From positions 1-64,000 of the forward strand of contig NZ_BMXG01000009.1 in the NCBI RefSeq assembly GCF_014651635.1: a DNA stretch of 64,000 nucleotides. Direction: 5' to 3'. The translations under genes and the position numbers were made by a program. The notes under the pieces were generated by a model. That model had not been told where the DNA came from, did not search any database, and saw only the letters and a list, made by a program, of their open reading frames with translations. The stretch comes from Cerasicoccus arenae. Lineage in GTDB: Bacteria; Verrucomicrobiota; Verrucomicrobiia; Opitutales; Cerasicoccaceae. Shown here one piece after another: positions 44,901 to 53,938 of this stretch; positions within the stretch are counted from its first letter, which is position 1; each line of letters opens with the position of its first letter.

Positions 44901-45890
44901 ATGCGTACCTTCTACGACCGCTACCATCTGCCAGAGATTTCCCTTGGCTTCTGCCGGGAAACCATGCGCGGCATCGCACAGACTGAACCAGAGAAAAGCT
45001 GGTATATTCAATGGATGCTTTCCCGCGCTTTTCAATTGAATCTAAACGACCATCCTGACTTCATTTTCTACAGTTGCGGTGGTAATCGGCAACACCTGCT
45101 GAATACATCTTCGATCCGCATCTTCACCACCGGGGAGAATATACCGCCCAATTGGGACGAGGCTGACTACGCCCTTACCCACGAACGAATCTATAATAAC
45201 AGACACTGGCGAGTGCCACTGTGGCGACATTGGTATGCCCATGGCCAATCAACTGTCATGCAGGATTTCGAGACCGTCAAGGCTCGGGTCGAGCGTTTCT
45301 GCAATTTCATCTACAGTAATGATCGCGCTCTGGAACGCATTGATTTCTACGACCTCCTGCACGCCCGCAAACACGTGCATGCAGGAGGCAAAGTGCGTAA
45401 TAATATCGGTGGACGCGTAGAAGACAAAGCAGCCTTTATCGCGGGATCCAAATTCACCATCGCCTTCGAAAATGAAAGTCATCCTGGTTATTCGACGGAG
45501 AAAATCATCCAGCCACTCATGGCAGGAAGTATCCCGATCTACTGGGGAGATTCTACCATCACCCAAGACCTTAACCCAAACCGGTTTATCAACGTCCACG
45601 ATTACCCATCATTTGACGCTGCTATTGACCGCGTATTGGAGATCGACCAAGACGATAAGCTATGGGAAGCTTACATTCGCGAGCCTCTCTTCCGTCATGA
45701 CAAAATACCCGACGAGCTTAGCGACGAGGCCATTCTCAACTTCTTTCACCAGATTTTCTCCAAAAAACAGCCCCAGATTGGTCGCTTGAAAAAACTCCAG
45801 CAGAAATCTGGAATGAGCCTGCGTGAATCTGCCTTAAAGAAAAATGTGAATCGTGTAAAAAATAAGATTGCTCGTAGCTTTGGCAAATAA
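44901..45890 (+). CDS. Glycosyltransferase family 10 (alpha-1,3-fucosyltransferase type)
   Basis: The 329-residue protein carries the GT10 signature FTIAFENESHPGYSTEKIIQ followed by MAGSIPIYWGD, and NPNRFINVHDYPSF. GT10 enzymes transfer fucose from GDP-fucose to GlcNAc or similar residues. The C-terminus is basic, as in many membrane-associated members. The start is the ATG at 44901; a stop in frame just upstream limits alternatives. It is divergent from the GT4 gene. Confidence 0.88.
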   Translation: MRTFYDRYHLPEISLGFCRETMRGIAQTEPEKSWYIQWMLSRAFQLNLNDHPDFIFYSCGGNRQHLLNTSSIRIFTTGENIPPNWDEADYALTHERIYNNRHWRVPLWRHWYAHGQSTVMQDFETVKARVERFCNFIYSNDRALERIDFYDLLHARKHVHAGGKVRNNIGGRVEDKAAFIAGSKFTIAFENESHPGYSTEKIIQPLMAGSIPIYWGDSTITQDLNPNRFINVHDYPSFDAAIDRVLEIDQDDKLWEAYIREPLFRHDKIPDELSDEAILNFFHQIFSKKQPQIGRLKKLQQKSGMSLRESALKKNVNRVKNKIARSFGK

Positions 45891-45913
45891 AGACGGCAGC
45901 AGGCTCTAACGGA

Positions 45914-47014
45914 CTATCCCCCTACCTTAAACAGCGCCACATCGCCGTCTTTGAAGACATACTCCTTGCCCTCGAGGCGATATTTGCCAGCATCACGAGC
46001 AGCGGGCACAGAACCTGCGGCCATCAGGTCAACATAGCTGACGACTTCTGCCTTAATGAATTTCTTCTCAAAATCAGTATGAATGACGCCCGCGCACTGC
46101 GGTGCTTTCATGCCCACATGGAAGGTCCATGCGCGCACTTCCTTTTCACCAGCAGTGAAGTAGCTCGCTAAACCGAGAAGCTTATAGGCGGCCTGAATAA
46201 GGCCCGTCACGCCACTGCCATCGACGCCCAAATCGGCCAAGTATTCCTTCGCCTCGGCGGGCTCTAGCTCCGACAATTCTTCTTCTATGCGTGCGCAGAT
46301 AACGCATGAAGAAGCACCATGATGCTCAGCGGCCCAAGCGGCGACCTTTGCAGTGTAATTATTGCTCCCGTTGGCAAGGTCATCCTCAGCCACATTACAG
46401 GCGTATAGCACATCCTTGGCGGAGAGCAGGCAGAACGATTTCAGCAGCACACGCTCGTCGTCAGTCAGATCCATCGTCACCGCTGGTTTGCCGTCGTTGA
46501 GATGCGTGACGACCTTCTCAAGCAGAGAGGCATTGGCTAGGGCTTCCTTGTCCTGCCCTTTGGCACGGCGCCGATTTTTGTCCAATTGACTTTCGGCGCT
46601 CTCTAAATCGGCGAGAATCAGCTCAGTATTAATGATCTCAATATCACGAATCGGGTCAACGGTTTCCATCTTGTGGATGATGTCGTCGTCATCAAAGCAA
46701 CGTACCACGTGGACGATAGCGTCAACCTCGCGGATGTTAGCGAGAAACTTGTTACCCAGGCCTTCGCCTTTACTCGCGCCTGCCACGAGGCCCGCAATGT
46801 CCACGAATTCAATCGCCGCTGGGATGATGACCTGCGTCTTCGCAATTTCGCGCAAAGGGGCCAAACGCTCATCTGGCACCTCGACCACGCCCACGTTGGG
46901 CTCGATCGTGCAAAATGGATAGTTTGCCGCTTCCGCCTTGCGGGAGCGAGTAAGTGCGTTGAAAAGAGTGCTTTTGCCCACGTTGGGCAGTCCGACGATG
47001 CCTGCTTGCAGCAT
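45914..47014 (-). CDS. ychF: Redox-regulated ATPase/GTPase YchF
   Basis: From the ATG at 47014 the protein has 366 residues, the usual size. [20 protein letters not shown] is the P-loop, [19 protein letters not shown] the switch II region and the C-terminal TGS domain reads [19 protein letters not shown]. YchF (Ola1) binds ATP and ribosomes and takes part in stress responses. The open frame extends to 47149, but the extra residues have no family support. Confidence 0.97.
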   Translation of the reverse strand: MLQAGIVGLPNVGKSTLFNALTRSRKAEAANYPFCTIEPNVGVVEVPDERLAPLREIAKTQVIIPAAIEFVDIAGLVAGASKGEGLGNKFLANIREVDAIVHVVRCFDDDDIIHKMETVDPIRDIEIINTELILADLESAESQLDKNRRRAKGQDKEALANASLLEKVVTHLNDGKPAVTMDLTDDERVLLKSFCLLSAKDVLYACNVAEDDLANGSNNYTAKVAAWAAEHHGASSCVICARIEEELSELEPAEAKEYLADLGVDGSGVTGLIQAAYKLLGLASYFTAGEKEVRAWTFHVGMKAPQCAGVIHTDFEKKFIKAEVVSYVDLMAAGSVPAARDAGKYRLEGKEYVFKDGDVALFKVGG

Positions 47015-47104
47015 AATAAATATCTGGGTTTGAAAGAAACCCGCAACGCAAGGGCCAAAGCGGCGACGGGGCAAGCCAGTATTTAGGCCATCAACTGAGA
47101 GCCC

Positions 47105-47134
47105 CAAAAAAAGCGGCGCAAGATGCGCCGTTTT
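47105..47134 (-). terminator. Rho-independent terminator for the leftward PEP-CTERM gene
   Basis: On the minus strand a 7-bp stem CGGCGCA / TGCGCCG with a three-base loop is followed by CTTTTTTT. It separates the PEP-CTERM gene from ychF. Confidence 0.85.
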
Positions 47135-47152
47135 AGAGAAAGCAATCATGGC

Positions 47153-47968
47153 CTACTTGCGCCGTTTATTGGAGACAAAGGCCATGATGCCAATCATTCC
47201 AGCAAGCAAAGCAGCCGTAGTACCGGGTTCCGGAATAGTAGCTGGCGTGAAGCCAAGATCATCAAACGCTGCGGTGGAAATGCCGCTCGGATGGAACGTC
47301 CGAACCCGAATCTTGGAAATCCCCTCCACGCCATTATCGTAGCCAAAGTAGATATTAGACAAAGTGTTGTCCACGGATTGCGTCGAAACAATGGTTCCCG
47401 CCGGATTGTAAAAATCGACGATAGCACCAGTAGAAGTCATATTCGTCAGGCCCGTGAGCGCAAATCCAGCCGCAGTAACTGAATTGACGTCAGGATCAAA
47501 GCCAGTACTACCCGAATCATAACTTCCGAAATCAATAACGTAAGTCAGTGTTCGATTGGAACCTGAGTTATTGCGAAACTGAATAGCTTGATCCAGCGAT
47601 GTTGCCAAACTTGCACTATTAATCACATTTCCGTGAGAGCTCGCTGATGCGCTGCCTGATGCAGTGAATTGGATATCCGCATACGTCGATGCAGTAAAAC
47701 TAACCGTGTTGTCGCCAGAATTGCTCGCAACAAATCCAGGGAAATCCTTTAACACAGCAAACCCCGAAAGGGCTTCAATCGTGCTTTGTGACGTCGAACC
47801 AACTGCTTCTGCATCGATTTCAGCACCACCTACAGGGTCGATAACTGAGCCCAACGTGGGATCTGTTACGACGACGCCGTAAACACTCGCCTGCATAACG
47901 AAGAGTGCGCCGAAAATTTTACCTAAGCCAATCGCTTTATCGCTGATGAGAGAAAGGGGGGGGGGCAT
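47153..47968 (-). CDS. PEP-CTERM sorting-domain protein with a poly-C start
   Basis: The 271-residue protein has an export signal around KIFGALFVMQASVYG and ends with the PEP-CTERM tail: IPEPGTTAALLAGMIGIM, then a short basic end NKRRK. Such proteins are processed by an exosortase and are usually linked to exopolysaccharide. The middle is rich in Ser, Thr, Gly and Asn. The codons after ATG are a run of 10 C (47956-47965 on the + strand reads G), so any change of tract length by one base would shift the whole gene out of frame. No Shine-Dalgarno is obvious. Confidence 0.85.
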   Translation of the reverse strand: MPPPLSLISDKAIGLGKIFGALFVMQASVYGVVVTDPTLGSVIDPVGGAEIDAEAVGSTSQSTIEALSGFAVLKDFPGFVASNSGDNTVSFTASTYADIQFTASGSASASSHGNVINSASLATSLDQAIQFRNNSGSNRTLTYVIDFGSYDSGSTGFDPDVNSVTAAGFALTGLTNMTSTGAIVDFYNPAGTIVSTQSVDNTLSNIYFGYDNGVEGISKIRVRTFHPSGISTAAFDDLGFTPATIPEPGTTAALLAGMIGIMAFVSNKRRK

Positions 47969-48266
47969 AATTTAATAATAGTTTACATTTGAGATGCCTG
48001 CGCAGGCCGTAAGCCCGCCGGATGCGAATGCCATTATCATAGATTCTATAAAACATGATAAAAGAGCGGAATTCGATAAAATCAGTTAATCTATTAAATC
48101 ACTTTCTCTGCACTCGCACTTTCATAGTCCCGTTTAGAGCGTCACTACCAGTGATCCAATATTTTTGCTCCGAATCATTTCCAGACGAAGCACTAACAAA
48201 TTCAAATGCCGTCATAAAGGACTTAGGCCTCGACAGGGTGTTATTTCGATCACTTGATTGAGTCAA
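47969..48266. other. Intergenic region between the PEP-CTERM gene and recQ
   Basis: The 298-base gap holds the divergent promoters of the PEP-CTERM gene and recQ. The part next to the PEP-CTERM start is AT-rich with a TATTAT-like hexamer on the minus strand. A small open frame (48055-48261) has no family resemblance and I do not call it a gene. Confidence 0.3.
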
Positions 48267-50360
48267 ATGACACCGGGGGAAGGATTAAGGAAATATTTCG
48301 GCTTTGAGCAATTTCGCGAGCCACAGGATGAGATTGTATCATCCATTCTCGGGAAGCGCGATACGCTGGTCATCATGCCGACCGGCGGCGGAAAAAGCCT
48401 CTGTTATCAACTCCCCGCCCTGATGCTGCCAGGAGTCACGCTGGTCATTTCGCCGCTGATTGCGTTGATGAAAGACCAGGTCGACGCGCTCAATGCGCGA
48501 GGCATCGATGCGGCCATGATCAACAGTTCGCAGAGCTGGGACGAGCAACGCGCCTGCCTGGACAAACTCAATCGCGGCGAGTTAAAACTGGTCTATGTCG
48601 CCCCGGAACGCTTCCGCGCCCAATCTTTTGTCGACGCCCTGCGTGGCTGCGAAATTTCCTTGGTTGCGGTCGATGAGGCACATTGTATTTCCCAATGGGG
48701 CCATGACTTTCGCCCAGATTACATGCGGTTGGGCGAGGCATTGGAGCGTATCGGACATCCGCTATGCGCAGCATTCACAGCGACTGCGACGCCCGAAGTT
48801 CGCGCCGACATCGCCAAGAATCTTAACCTGCGCGACCCGTCAATCTTCGTATCAGGCTTTGGTAGAGATAACCTTTCCTTTGCGATCCGCCAAGTCGATA
48901 AACGTAAGAACAAATACGCACGCATCGTTCAGCTCATCGAAAATAATGGCGTGGGCATCATCTACTGCTCCCGGCGTAAATCCGTGGAAGAGGTGTCCGC
49001 AGGACTGCGGGAAGATCACCGCCCACACGTCATCTATCATGGCGGGATGACCGCCTCCGAACGCGACGCCGCGCAAGACCGGTTTGTTCAAGGAGAAGTC
49101 CCGTTGGCCGTCGCAACGAATGCCTTCGGAATGGGCATCGACCGGGCGGACATCCGCTTTGTTTGCCACTATGAAATGCCGGGCAGCGTGGAGGCATATT
49201 ATCAAGAGGCTGGTCGCGCTGGGCGAGATGGCAAGCCCGCCTATTGTGAAATGCTTTTCTGCTACGCAGATAAGACGACCCAGGATTTCTTTATCGACGG
49301 CTCGAACCCGCCATTGACCCTGATCTACAGTATTTACTCAGTCTTGCAAAGGAATGCCAACGAACAGCAGGAAGTCTATCTGGCCATCGACGAAATCAAA
49401 GATAGCTTGCCGGGAAAGGCAAATGGCATGGCCGTCAGCGCCGCGCTGGGCATCTTACGCCGCCATGGCGTCATCGAGCGTTTTGACGTGACGGGATCGC
49501 GCATGCGCGGCACGCGAATACTCAAGGCCGTCAAATCAGCGGGCGACCTCGGGCTGGACGCACGCGGGTTACTCATTAAGCGAGAGCGGGACGAAAATAA
49601 ATTACGGCGACTAATCCAGTTTGCCTATGCCAAGAGCTGTCGCCAGCAGTGGATACTCGAATACTTTGAAGACGCCGATGCGGCCGAATGCGGACAATGC
49701 GACCGTTGTCGCCACCGTGAGGGCGATGTTCGCGTGTTGGGCGAGGCAGAGACTCTCACTGTGCAAAAGGCGCTCAGCGGCGTCGCCCGTATGTCCACCC
49801 GACGCACGCGGCATGAGTGGGTCGCACGTTATGGCAGAGATCGCGTAATCAAGTGCCTGACCGGTAGCCAAGCCAAGACCATTCTGGAGCCCGGCCTTGA
49901 TAAACTATCGACTTGGGGAGTGCTCAAGGATGAAGGCGTAGAGTTTGTTGGCAAACTACTCGACGAGTTGGAAAACAGCGGTTATCTGGCCGTAGCCGAA
50001 GGCGATTACCCCCTGCTTGAGCTCACGGAGTCCGGCTCCAAGGTCATGTTTGGCGAGGCCAAGCCCCGCCTTGTCTGGCCTCAAACGGCGGCTTCGGTCA
50101 TGGAAACCACCGAGCCCGATGACAACCTCTATGAACAGTTGGTGAAATTGCGTAATGAAATGCGCCGCAAACGCGGCAACCCGCCCGCCTATACCATTTT
50201 TCCGAATACTGTGCTCAAGCAACTTGCCGCCTTGCAACCCGCAACAGCAGAAGAAGCCATGGTTGTTAAAGGCGTCGGGCCACAAAAAGCGCGCACGATC
50301 CTGCCACCATTTCTGGAAATAATCGCCGCCCATTCTGGGGAAGCTCAGACCGTTGGCTAA
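48267..50360 (+). CDS. recQ: ATP-dependent DNA helicase RecQ
   Basis: The 697-residue protein shows all RecQ helicase motifs: GFEQFREPQ (motif 0), MPTGGGKSLCYQLPAL (motif I), AVDEAHCISQWGHDFRP (motif II), FTATATP (III), and the later GRAGRDG (VI). The zinc-binding Cys follow in CGQCDRCRH, then winged helix and a C-terminal HRDC-type region. It unwinds recombination and replication intermediates. ATG 48267 is used; an in-frame TTG lies nine bases earlier. Confidence 0.95.
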   Translation: MTPGEGLRKYFGFEQFREPQDEIVSSILGKRDTLVIMPTGGGKSLCYQLPALMLPGVTLVISPLIALMKDQVDALNARGIDAAMINSSQSWDEQRACLDKLNRGELKLVYVAPERFRAQSFVDALRGCEISLVAVDEAHCISQWGHDFRPDYMRLGEALERIGHPLCAAFTATATPEVRADIAKNLNLRDPSIFVSGFGRDNLSFAIRQVDKRKNKYARIVQLIENNGVGIIYCSRRKSVEEVSAGLREDHRPHVIYHGGMTASERDAAQDRFVQGEVPLAVATNAFGMGIDRADIRFVCHYEMPGSVEAYYQEAGRAGRDGKPAYCEMLFCYADKTTQDFFIDGSNPPLTLIYSIYSVLQRNANEQQEVYLAIDEIKDSLPGKANGMAVSAALGILRRHGVIERFDVTGSRMRGTRILKAVKSAGDLGLDARGLLIKRERDENKLRRLIQFAYAKSCRQQWILEYFEDADAAECGQCDRCRHREGDVRVLGEAETLTVQKALSGVARMSTRRTRHEWVARYGRDRVIKCLTGSQAKTILEPGLDKLSTWGVLKDEGVEFVGKLLDELENSGYLAVAEGDYPLLELTESGSKVMFGEAKPRLVWPQTAASVMETTEPDDNLYEQLVKLRNEMRRKRGNPPAYTIFPNTVLKQLAALQPATAEEAMVVKGVGPQKARTILPPFLEIIAAHSGEAQTVG

Positions 50361-50378
50361 ATCGTTTGTAGCGTGAAG

Positions 50379-51971
50379 CTACATTGGCATATCTGGACCC
50401 CAATCACCGGGCAAACGGCCATCGCCGCTATCGCCACCACCGAGCTGCCCCGGAGGTCGGTTAGGGTCGAAACCGGTGTCGGCTGGGCGACCACCGCCAA
50501 GCCCCCCTTTACTCACCTGATCTGACCAGCGGTCCTCGTAGTCAACCTGCGCCATGCGACGTGCGACTTGTCCATCTAAGTAGAGTGTACGTGTTGGGAA
50601 GGCCACGGAGAGGCCACGTTTCTGGATGGCGCGCATGATCTTGCAGTTCACTCGCTGTCGTACATCCATGTATTCCAGCCACTTGGTAGACAGCGTGAAA
50701 TAGTAAACGAGGATATCCAGCGAGCTGTTTCCAAAGTCAGTGAAGTTCACCAGGATGAACTCTTGGTTGACGCCTTCGTCACTGCCGAGAATTTCACGAA
50801 TGTCGAAAACCAACGCATCCATATCGTCCGCAGTCGCCTCGTAGGTAATGCCAATAACCTGCTTAACGCGGCGCTTCGGCATACGCGTCCAGTTATTAAT
50901 GTATTCGTTGGCCAAGACACCATTGGGAATTGAAATGACAGTCTTCGGCCAAGTCCGCACCTTGGTCGAACGCAAGCCGATGGATTCGACATCGCCATCG
51001 ACTTTGTCACCGACGATAATCCAGTCACCCACTTTGAACGGGCGATCGAGCATGATCATGAACGTACCAAACAGATTCTTAATAGTGTCCTGTGAAGCAA
51101 AAGCAATCGCCGCACCCCCGAGGCCCAGTGTAGCCAATATCCCGCCCACATTATAGCCGAGATTGTCGATGACCAACAACATCCCGACGATAACAATGAA
51201 GATTTTCAGCGTCTTGTTGATCGTCGGAATAAAGCCATACAGCGCCGAACCGCGTTCCTGTAATGAGCCACTGAACGCATTGGTCAGCACATCAGTCGTG
51301 CGTACCAACGCCCAGACAACAATCAACATTGAACCACCGCGAAAGAGGTCCTGCAATAGACCATCAATCACTGGCGTTAGCGGCAGCGCCAAAATCGCCA
51401 GATTAATGCCCAACACCAATAGGAATAACGACACTGGCTTCTCCAGCACCGCCAATAGTGCGTCATCGTGTTCAAATGATGTCTTTTTGGCCAAGGCTTT
51501 GATCCGGCGAAAAATCACACGGGTCAGGAAGTTACGCGTCAGCATAGCCAACAGCAAAATTGTAAAGCTCAACAGCAAATCTTTCACTCGGAAACTGCCA
51601 AACTGGTAATTGAGGAAAACTTTGATCTCACGTCGAAATCCCGTTGCCTCGACCGCCTCGTTCGCAAAGTCGCGGACTGAGGCCTTGAGAGATTTCCCGA
51701 GATCATCGACGCTGCCGCCCAAAAGATCAGAAGCCTCGTCGATCGCCGTCGGCTGTGTTGCTTCAGCAGGTACATCAGTGGATACAACCGTCTTTTCAGC
51801 TGTGTCCGGTGCAATAAGCGCCTCTATCGGCGAGGTCGTCTTCTTATCCGGGGGGGGGGGGGACTGGGCGGGCTGCTCCGGAGCCGATTGAGACTCCTGC
51901 GCGGTAGAGACCACTGAGAACCACGCAATCAACGTGGCGATGAGCAGCACAAAGCTGATAAATTTTCGCAT
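50379..51971 (-). CDS. MscS-family mechanosensitive ion channel
   Basis: The 530-residue protein begins with a signal peptide (MRKFISFVLLIATLIAWF), a Pro-rich periplasmic stretch, several membrane segments and the MscS pore domain: LATLGLGGAAIAFASQDTIKNLFG, RPFKVGDWIIVGD, ISIPNGVLANEYINNW. The C-terminus is Gly/Pro rich. Such channels release solutes under hypo-osmotic shock. The linker QSPPPPDKK is encoded by 13 consecutive C, another possible frame switch. Confidence 0.93.
   Translation of the reverse strand: MRKFISFVLLIATLIAWFSVVSTAQESQSAPEQPAQSPPPPDKKTTSPIEALIAPDTAEKTVVSTDVPAEATQPTAIDEASDLLGGSVDDLGKSLKASVRDFANEAVEATGFRREIKVFLNYQFGSFRVKDLLLSFTILLLAMLTRNFLTRVIFRRIKALAKKTSFEHDDALLAVLEKPVSLFLLVLGINLAILALPLTPVIDGLLQDLFRGGSMLIVVWALVRTTDVLTNAFSGSLQERGSALYGFIPTINKTLKIFIVIVGMLLVIDNLGYNVGGILATLGLGGAAIAFASQDTIKNLFGTFMIMLDRPFKVGDWIIVGDKVDGDVESIGLRSTKVRTWPKTVISIPNGVLANEYINNWTRMPKRRVKQVIGITYEATADDMDALVFDIREILGSDEGVNQEFILVNFTDFGNSSLDILVYYFTLSTKWLEYMDVRQRVNCKIMRAIQKRGLSVAFPTRTLYLDGQVARRMAQVDYEDRWSDQVSKGGLGGGRPADTGFDPNRPPGQLGGGDSGDGRLPGDWGPDMPM
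51850..51862 (-). repeat. Homopolymer tract of 13 C in the sense strand of the MscS gene
   Basis: The tract lies about 40 codons after the start in the Pro-rich linker and is in frame here. Gain or loss of one base would abolish the channel. Confidence 0.95.
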
Positions 51972-52277
51972 GGGCCTTGTTATCAGATGTGTAGGCGGGC
52001 GATCAAGCCCGGTTCAGCTAAATATCAGCATCAAGGCGCTAGGCGCGCTCATTATGCGAAAATGGCCAATTTCGTGGAGCCAGCGGCTCAACAAAGCCGT
52101 GAAAAAAATAATTTCGCGCACAAGAATGCCTCAGTGGTTGATTGGCCGCATTTGGTCATGCAAATGGCCTTAATGCCATAGTCCGCCTGCTTGCATTTTG
52201 CATTAAATACACTCGGGGGATTTTCCTTAAAACACATTAATCCCTATAAACCAACATCTTACAAATTACCCAAGAAA
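51972..52277. other. Intergenic region upstream of the DUF1328 gene
   Basis: The gap between the divergent mscS-type and DUF1328 genes totals 371 bases. I see no gene or RNA in its first 306 bases; small open frames there lack family features. The right end carries the sigma-54 promoter listed separately. Confidence 0.3.
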
Positions 52278-52294
52278 TTGGCACCAGCAATGCA
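52278..52294 (+). promoter_or_regulatory. Sigma-54 promoter of the DUF1328 gene
   Basis: TTGGCACCAGCAATGCA has the -24 element TTGGCAC and a -12 element TGCA with GG-N10-GC spacing exact. The expected transcript start is near 52305, about 38 bases before the DUF1328 ATG. A sigma-54-dependent regulator is encoded 1.6 kb downstream. Confidence 0.72.
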
Positions 52295-52342
52295 TTAGTA
52301 GATGCGTTCTAACAATCAATAATCTCTAAAAAAGGAAACACC

Positions 52343-52516
52343 ATGTTAAGCTGGGCACTCACATTCTTCATTATCGCATTAATCGCCGCCGTATTAGGCT
52401 TTACCGGTATCGCCGGGGCAGCAGCTGGAGTCGCCAAGATATTATTCTTCGTCTTCCTCGTCCTCTTGATCGTATCCGCTTTGGTCGGTGCGCTACGTGG
52501 CAAGAAACCGATGTAA
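52343..52516 (+). CDS. DUF1328 family small membrane protein
   Basis: The 57-residue protein [19 protein letters not shown]... with [18 protein letters not shown] and a basic end RGKKP is a clear DUF1328 (YtjA-type) member with two hydrophobic helices. AAGGA precedes the ATG by seven to eight bases. The family is stress-linked in other bacteria, but its role is unknown. A sigma-54 promoter is directly upstream and a terminator directly downstream. Confidence 0.9.
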   Translation: MLSWALTFFIIALIAAVLGFTGIAGAAAGVAKILFFVFLVLLIVSALVGALRGKKPM

Positions 52517-52556
52517 TTTACCACCTGGCCCTACCAACCACCATGCACATCAAAAC

Positions 52557-52592
52557 GCCCGGTCTGCGGTCCCAATCCCAGCCGGGCATTTT
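52557..52592 (+). terminator. Rho-independent terminator after the DUF1328 gene
   Basis: GCCCGG pairs with CCGGGC; inside, CTG and CAG may extend the stem. ATTTTT follows. It lies 40 bases after the DUF1328 stop, so the cardiolipin synthase gene needs its own promoter or read-through. Confidence 0.8.
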
Positions 52593-52613
52593 TAATGCCT
52601 AACCTAAATCACC

Positions 52614-53819
52614 ATGTTGGACCCTACTATGCCTGAACTCACTACCAATTTTCATTCAACAGATTCCCATGATGGTGCCGCGCCCTCACGAATAGCCTAT
52701 ATGGAGAACGCACTTGGCGTTCCCTTCACTCATGGCAACACCGTGGATGCACTCGATAACGGTGACCGCATTTTCCCGTCCATGCTCGCCGCCATACGCA
52801 GTAGCCATGACCACATTGAGCTGCTGACCTATATCTACTGGACGGGTAAGGTCGCCCAAGAATTTGCTGACGCCCTGAGCGAACGCGCCAAGGCGGGTAT
52901 TACCGTGCGCGTGTTGCTCGACTCTTTTGGCTGCTCTGATATTTCCAACAAACTCGTTGATCAAATGACCGAAGCGGGCGTCCATGTACAATGGTTTCGC
53001 CCTGTACGCCGATCCATCGTAAAATTTGATTGGCGCACACACCGAAAGATTCTGATTTGCGACGGTCGTATCGCTTTTACTGGTGGCGTGGGCATTGCCG
53101 AGGAATGGGAGGGTGACGCCCGCAACCCCAGCGAATGGCGTGAGACGCATTTTCGCCTTCGTGGGCCTGCCGTCAAGGGCCTCAGCGGAGCTTTCTGGGA
53201 CAATTGGATTGAAGAAGGCGAGCCGCCTGTTAAAATGATGACTGCCAGCCCCAACGAACGCCCTGATGGCATCTCGTTGCAAGTAATACGCTCAAACTCC
53301 GGCTATCGAGTGAGTGACGCCTTTAAGGTGCTTCACTCGCTCTTGACGCTGGCGCAGGAACGCATCGACATCGTGACGCCCTATTTCGTCCCCGAGCCAG
53401 ACCTGCTGAAGTTGCTCTGCATCCGCGCCGAAGCCGGGGTGCGCATACGCGTGCTGATCCCTGGTGAGTATACGGATAGACGCTTTGAACGACGCGAGTC
53501 AGCTCGCTATTTTGGGGAACTGCTCGAAGCTGGAGCCCAAATTTATCTCTATAAGAAGACCATGATCCACACCAAGCTGGTGCTGTGCGACCAAGAACTC
53601 GCCATGTTCGGATCGATTAATTTCAACCGCCGCTCCTTACTCAAGGACGAAGAAATCGGCGTCGTCGCCGCAAGCCCAACCTTTGTCCAGACAATGAGAG
53701 ACAAATACGAAGCCGACCTCGAATACTCCGATCGTATTGATCCCAAAACTTGGCGCGGCCCGAATATGATGGAGTCGTTGACTCACTATTTGCTCACCCC
53801 GTTTCGCAATCAGTTGTAG
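52614..53819 (+). CDS. Cardiolipin synthase-type phospholipase D protein
   Basis: The 401-residue protein has two HKD motifs, HRKILICDG and HTKLVLCDQ, the second followed by FGSINFNRRS. It lacks an N-terminal membrane anchor and so resembles ClsB more than ClsA. It probably condenses phosphatidylglycerol to cardiolipin or another phosphatidyl transfer. Position beside a stress-type membrane gene and a two-component pair fits membrane adaptation. Confidence 0.88.
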   Translation: MLDPTMPELTTNFHSTDSHDGAAPSRIAYMENALGVPFTHGNTVDALDNGDRIFPSMLAAIRSSHDHIELLTYIYWTGKVAQEFADALSERAKAGITVRVLLDSFGCSDISNKLVDQMTEAGVHVQWFRPVRRSIVKFDWRTHRKILICDGRIAFTGGVGIAEEWEGDARNPSEWRETHFRLRGPAVKGLSGAFWDNWIEEGEPPVKMMTASPNERPDGISLQVIRSNSGYRVSDAFKVLHSLLTLAQERIDIVTPYFVPEPDLLKLLCIRAEAGVRIRVLIPGEYTDRRFERRESARYFGELLEAGAQIYLYKKTMIHTKLVLCDQELAMFGSINFNRRSLLKDEEIGVVAASPTFVQTMRDKYEADLEYSDRIDPKTWRGPNMMESLTHYLLTPFRNQL

Positions 53820-53827
53820 CTCCTACC

Positions 53828-53883
53828 AAACATTGCAATTTGCATGAAAATAAGGCCTTGGCCATTTGCGATTTGCAATGTTT
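53828..53883. repeat. Long imperfect inverted repeat ahead of the AlgB-like regulator
   Basis: AAACATTGCAATTTGC (53828-53843) and GCGATTTGCAATGTTT (53868-53883) are inverted repeats with 14 of 16 matches and a 24-base spacer containing AAGGCCTT. A T-rich stretch follows. It may terminate the cardiolipin synthase transcript or be a binding site for the regulator. Confidence 0.7.
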
Positions 53884-53938
53884 CCGTTTTATTTCCCACG
53901 CCGCTATAAATATATCCATCGTACTACTAGGGCCATTT

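Noticed and set aside
44821-45039. Possible earlier start or frameshifted N-terminus of the GT10 gene
   Set aside because: The frame is different and lacks GT10 features; the ATG at 44901 with an in-frame stop just upstream is the simplest start.
48055-48261. 68-codon open frame upstream of recQ
   Set aside because: No ribosome binding site, no recognisable family and an AT-rich intergenic position; more likely chance.
53820-53938. Possible sigma-54 promoter (TTGGCC...TTGCAA) ahead of the AlgB-like gene
   Set aside because: The spacing between GG and GC is 13 bases instead of 10, so it does not meet the sigma-54 rule.
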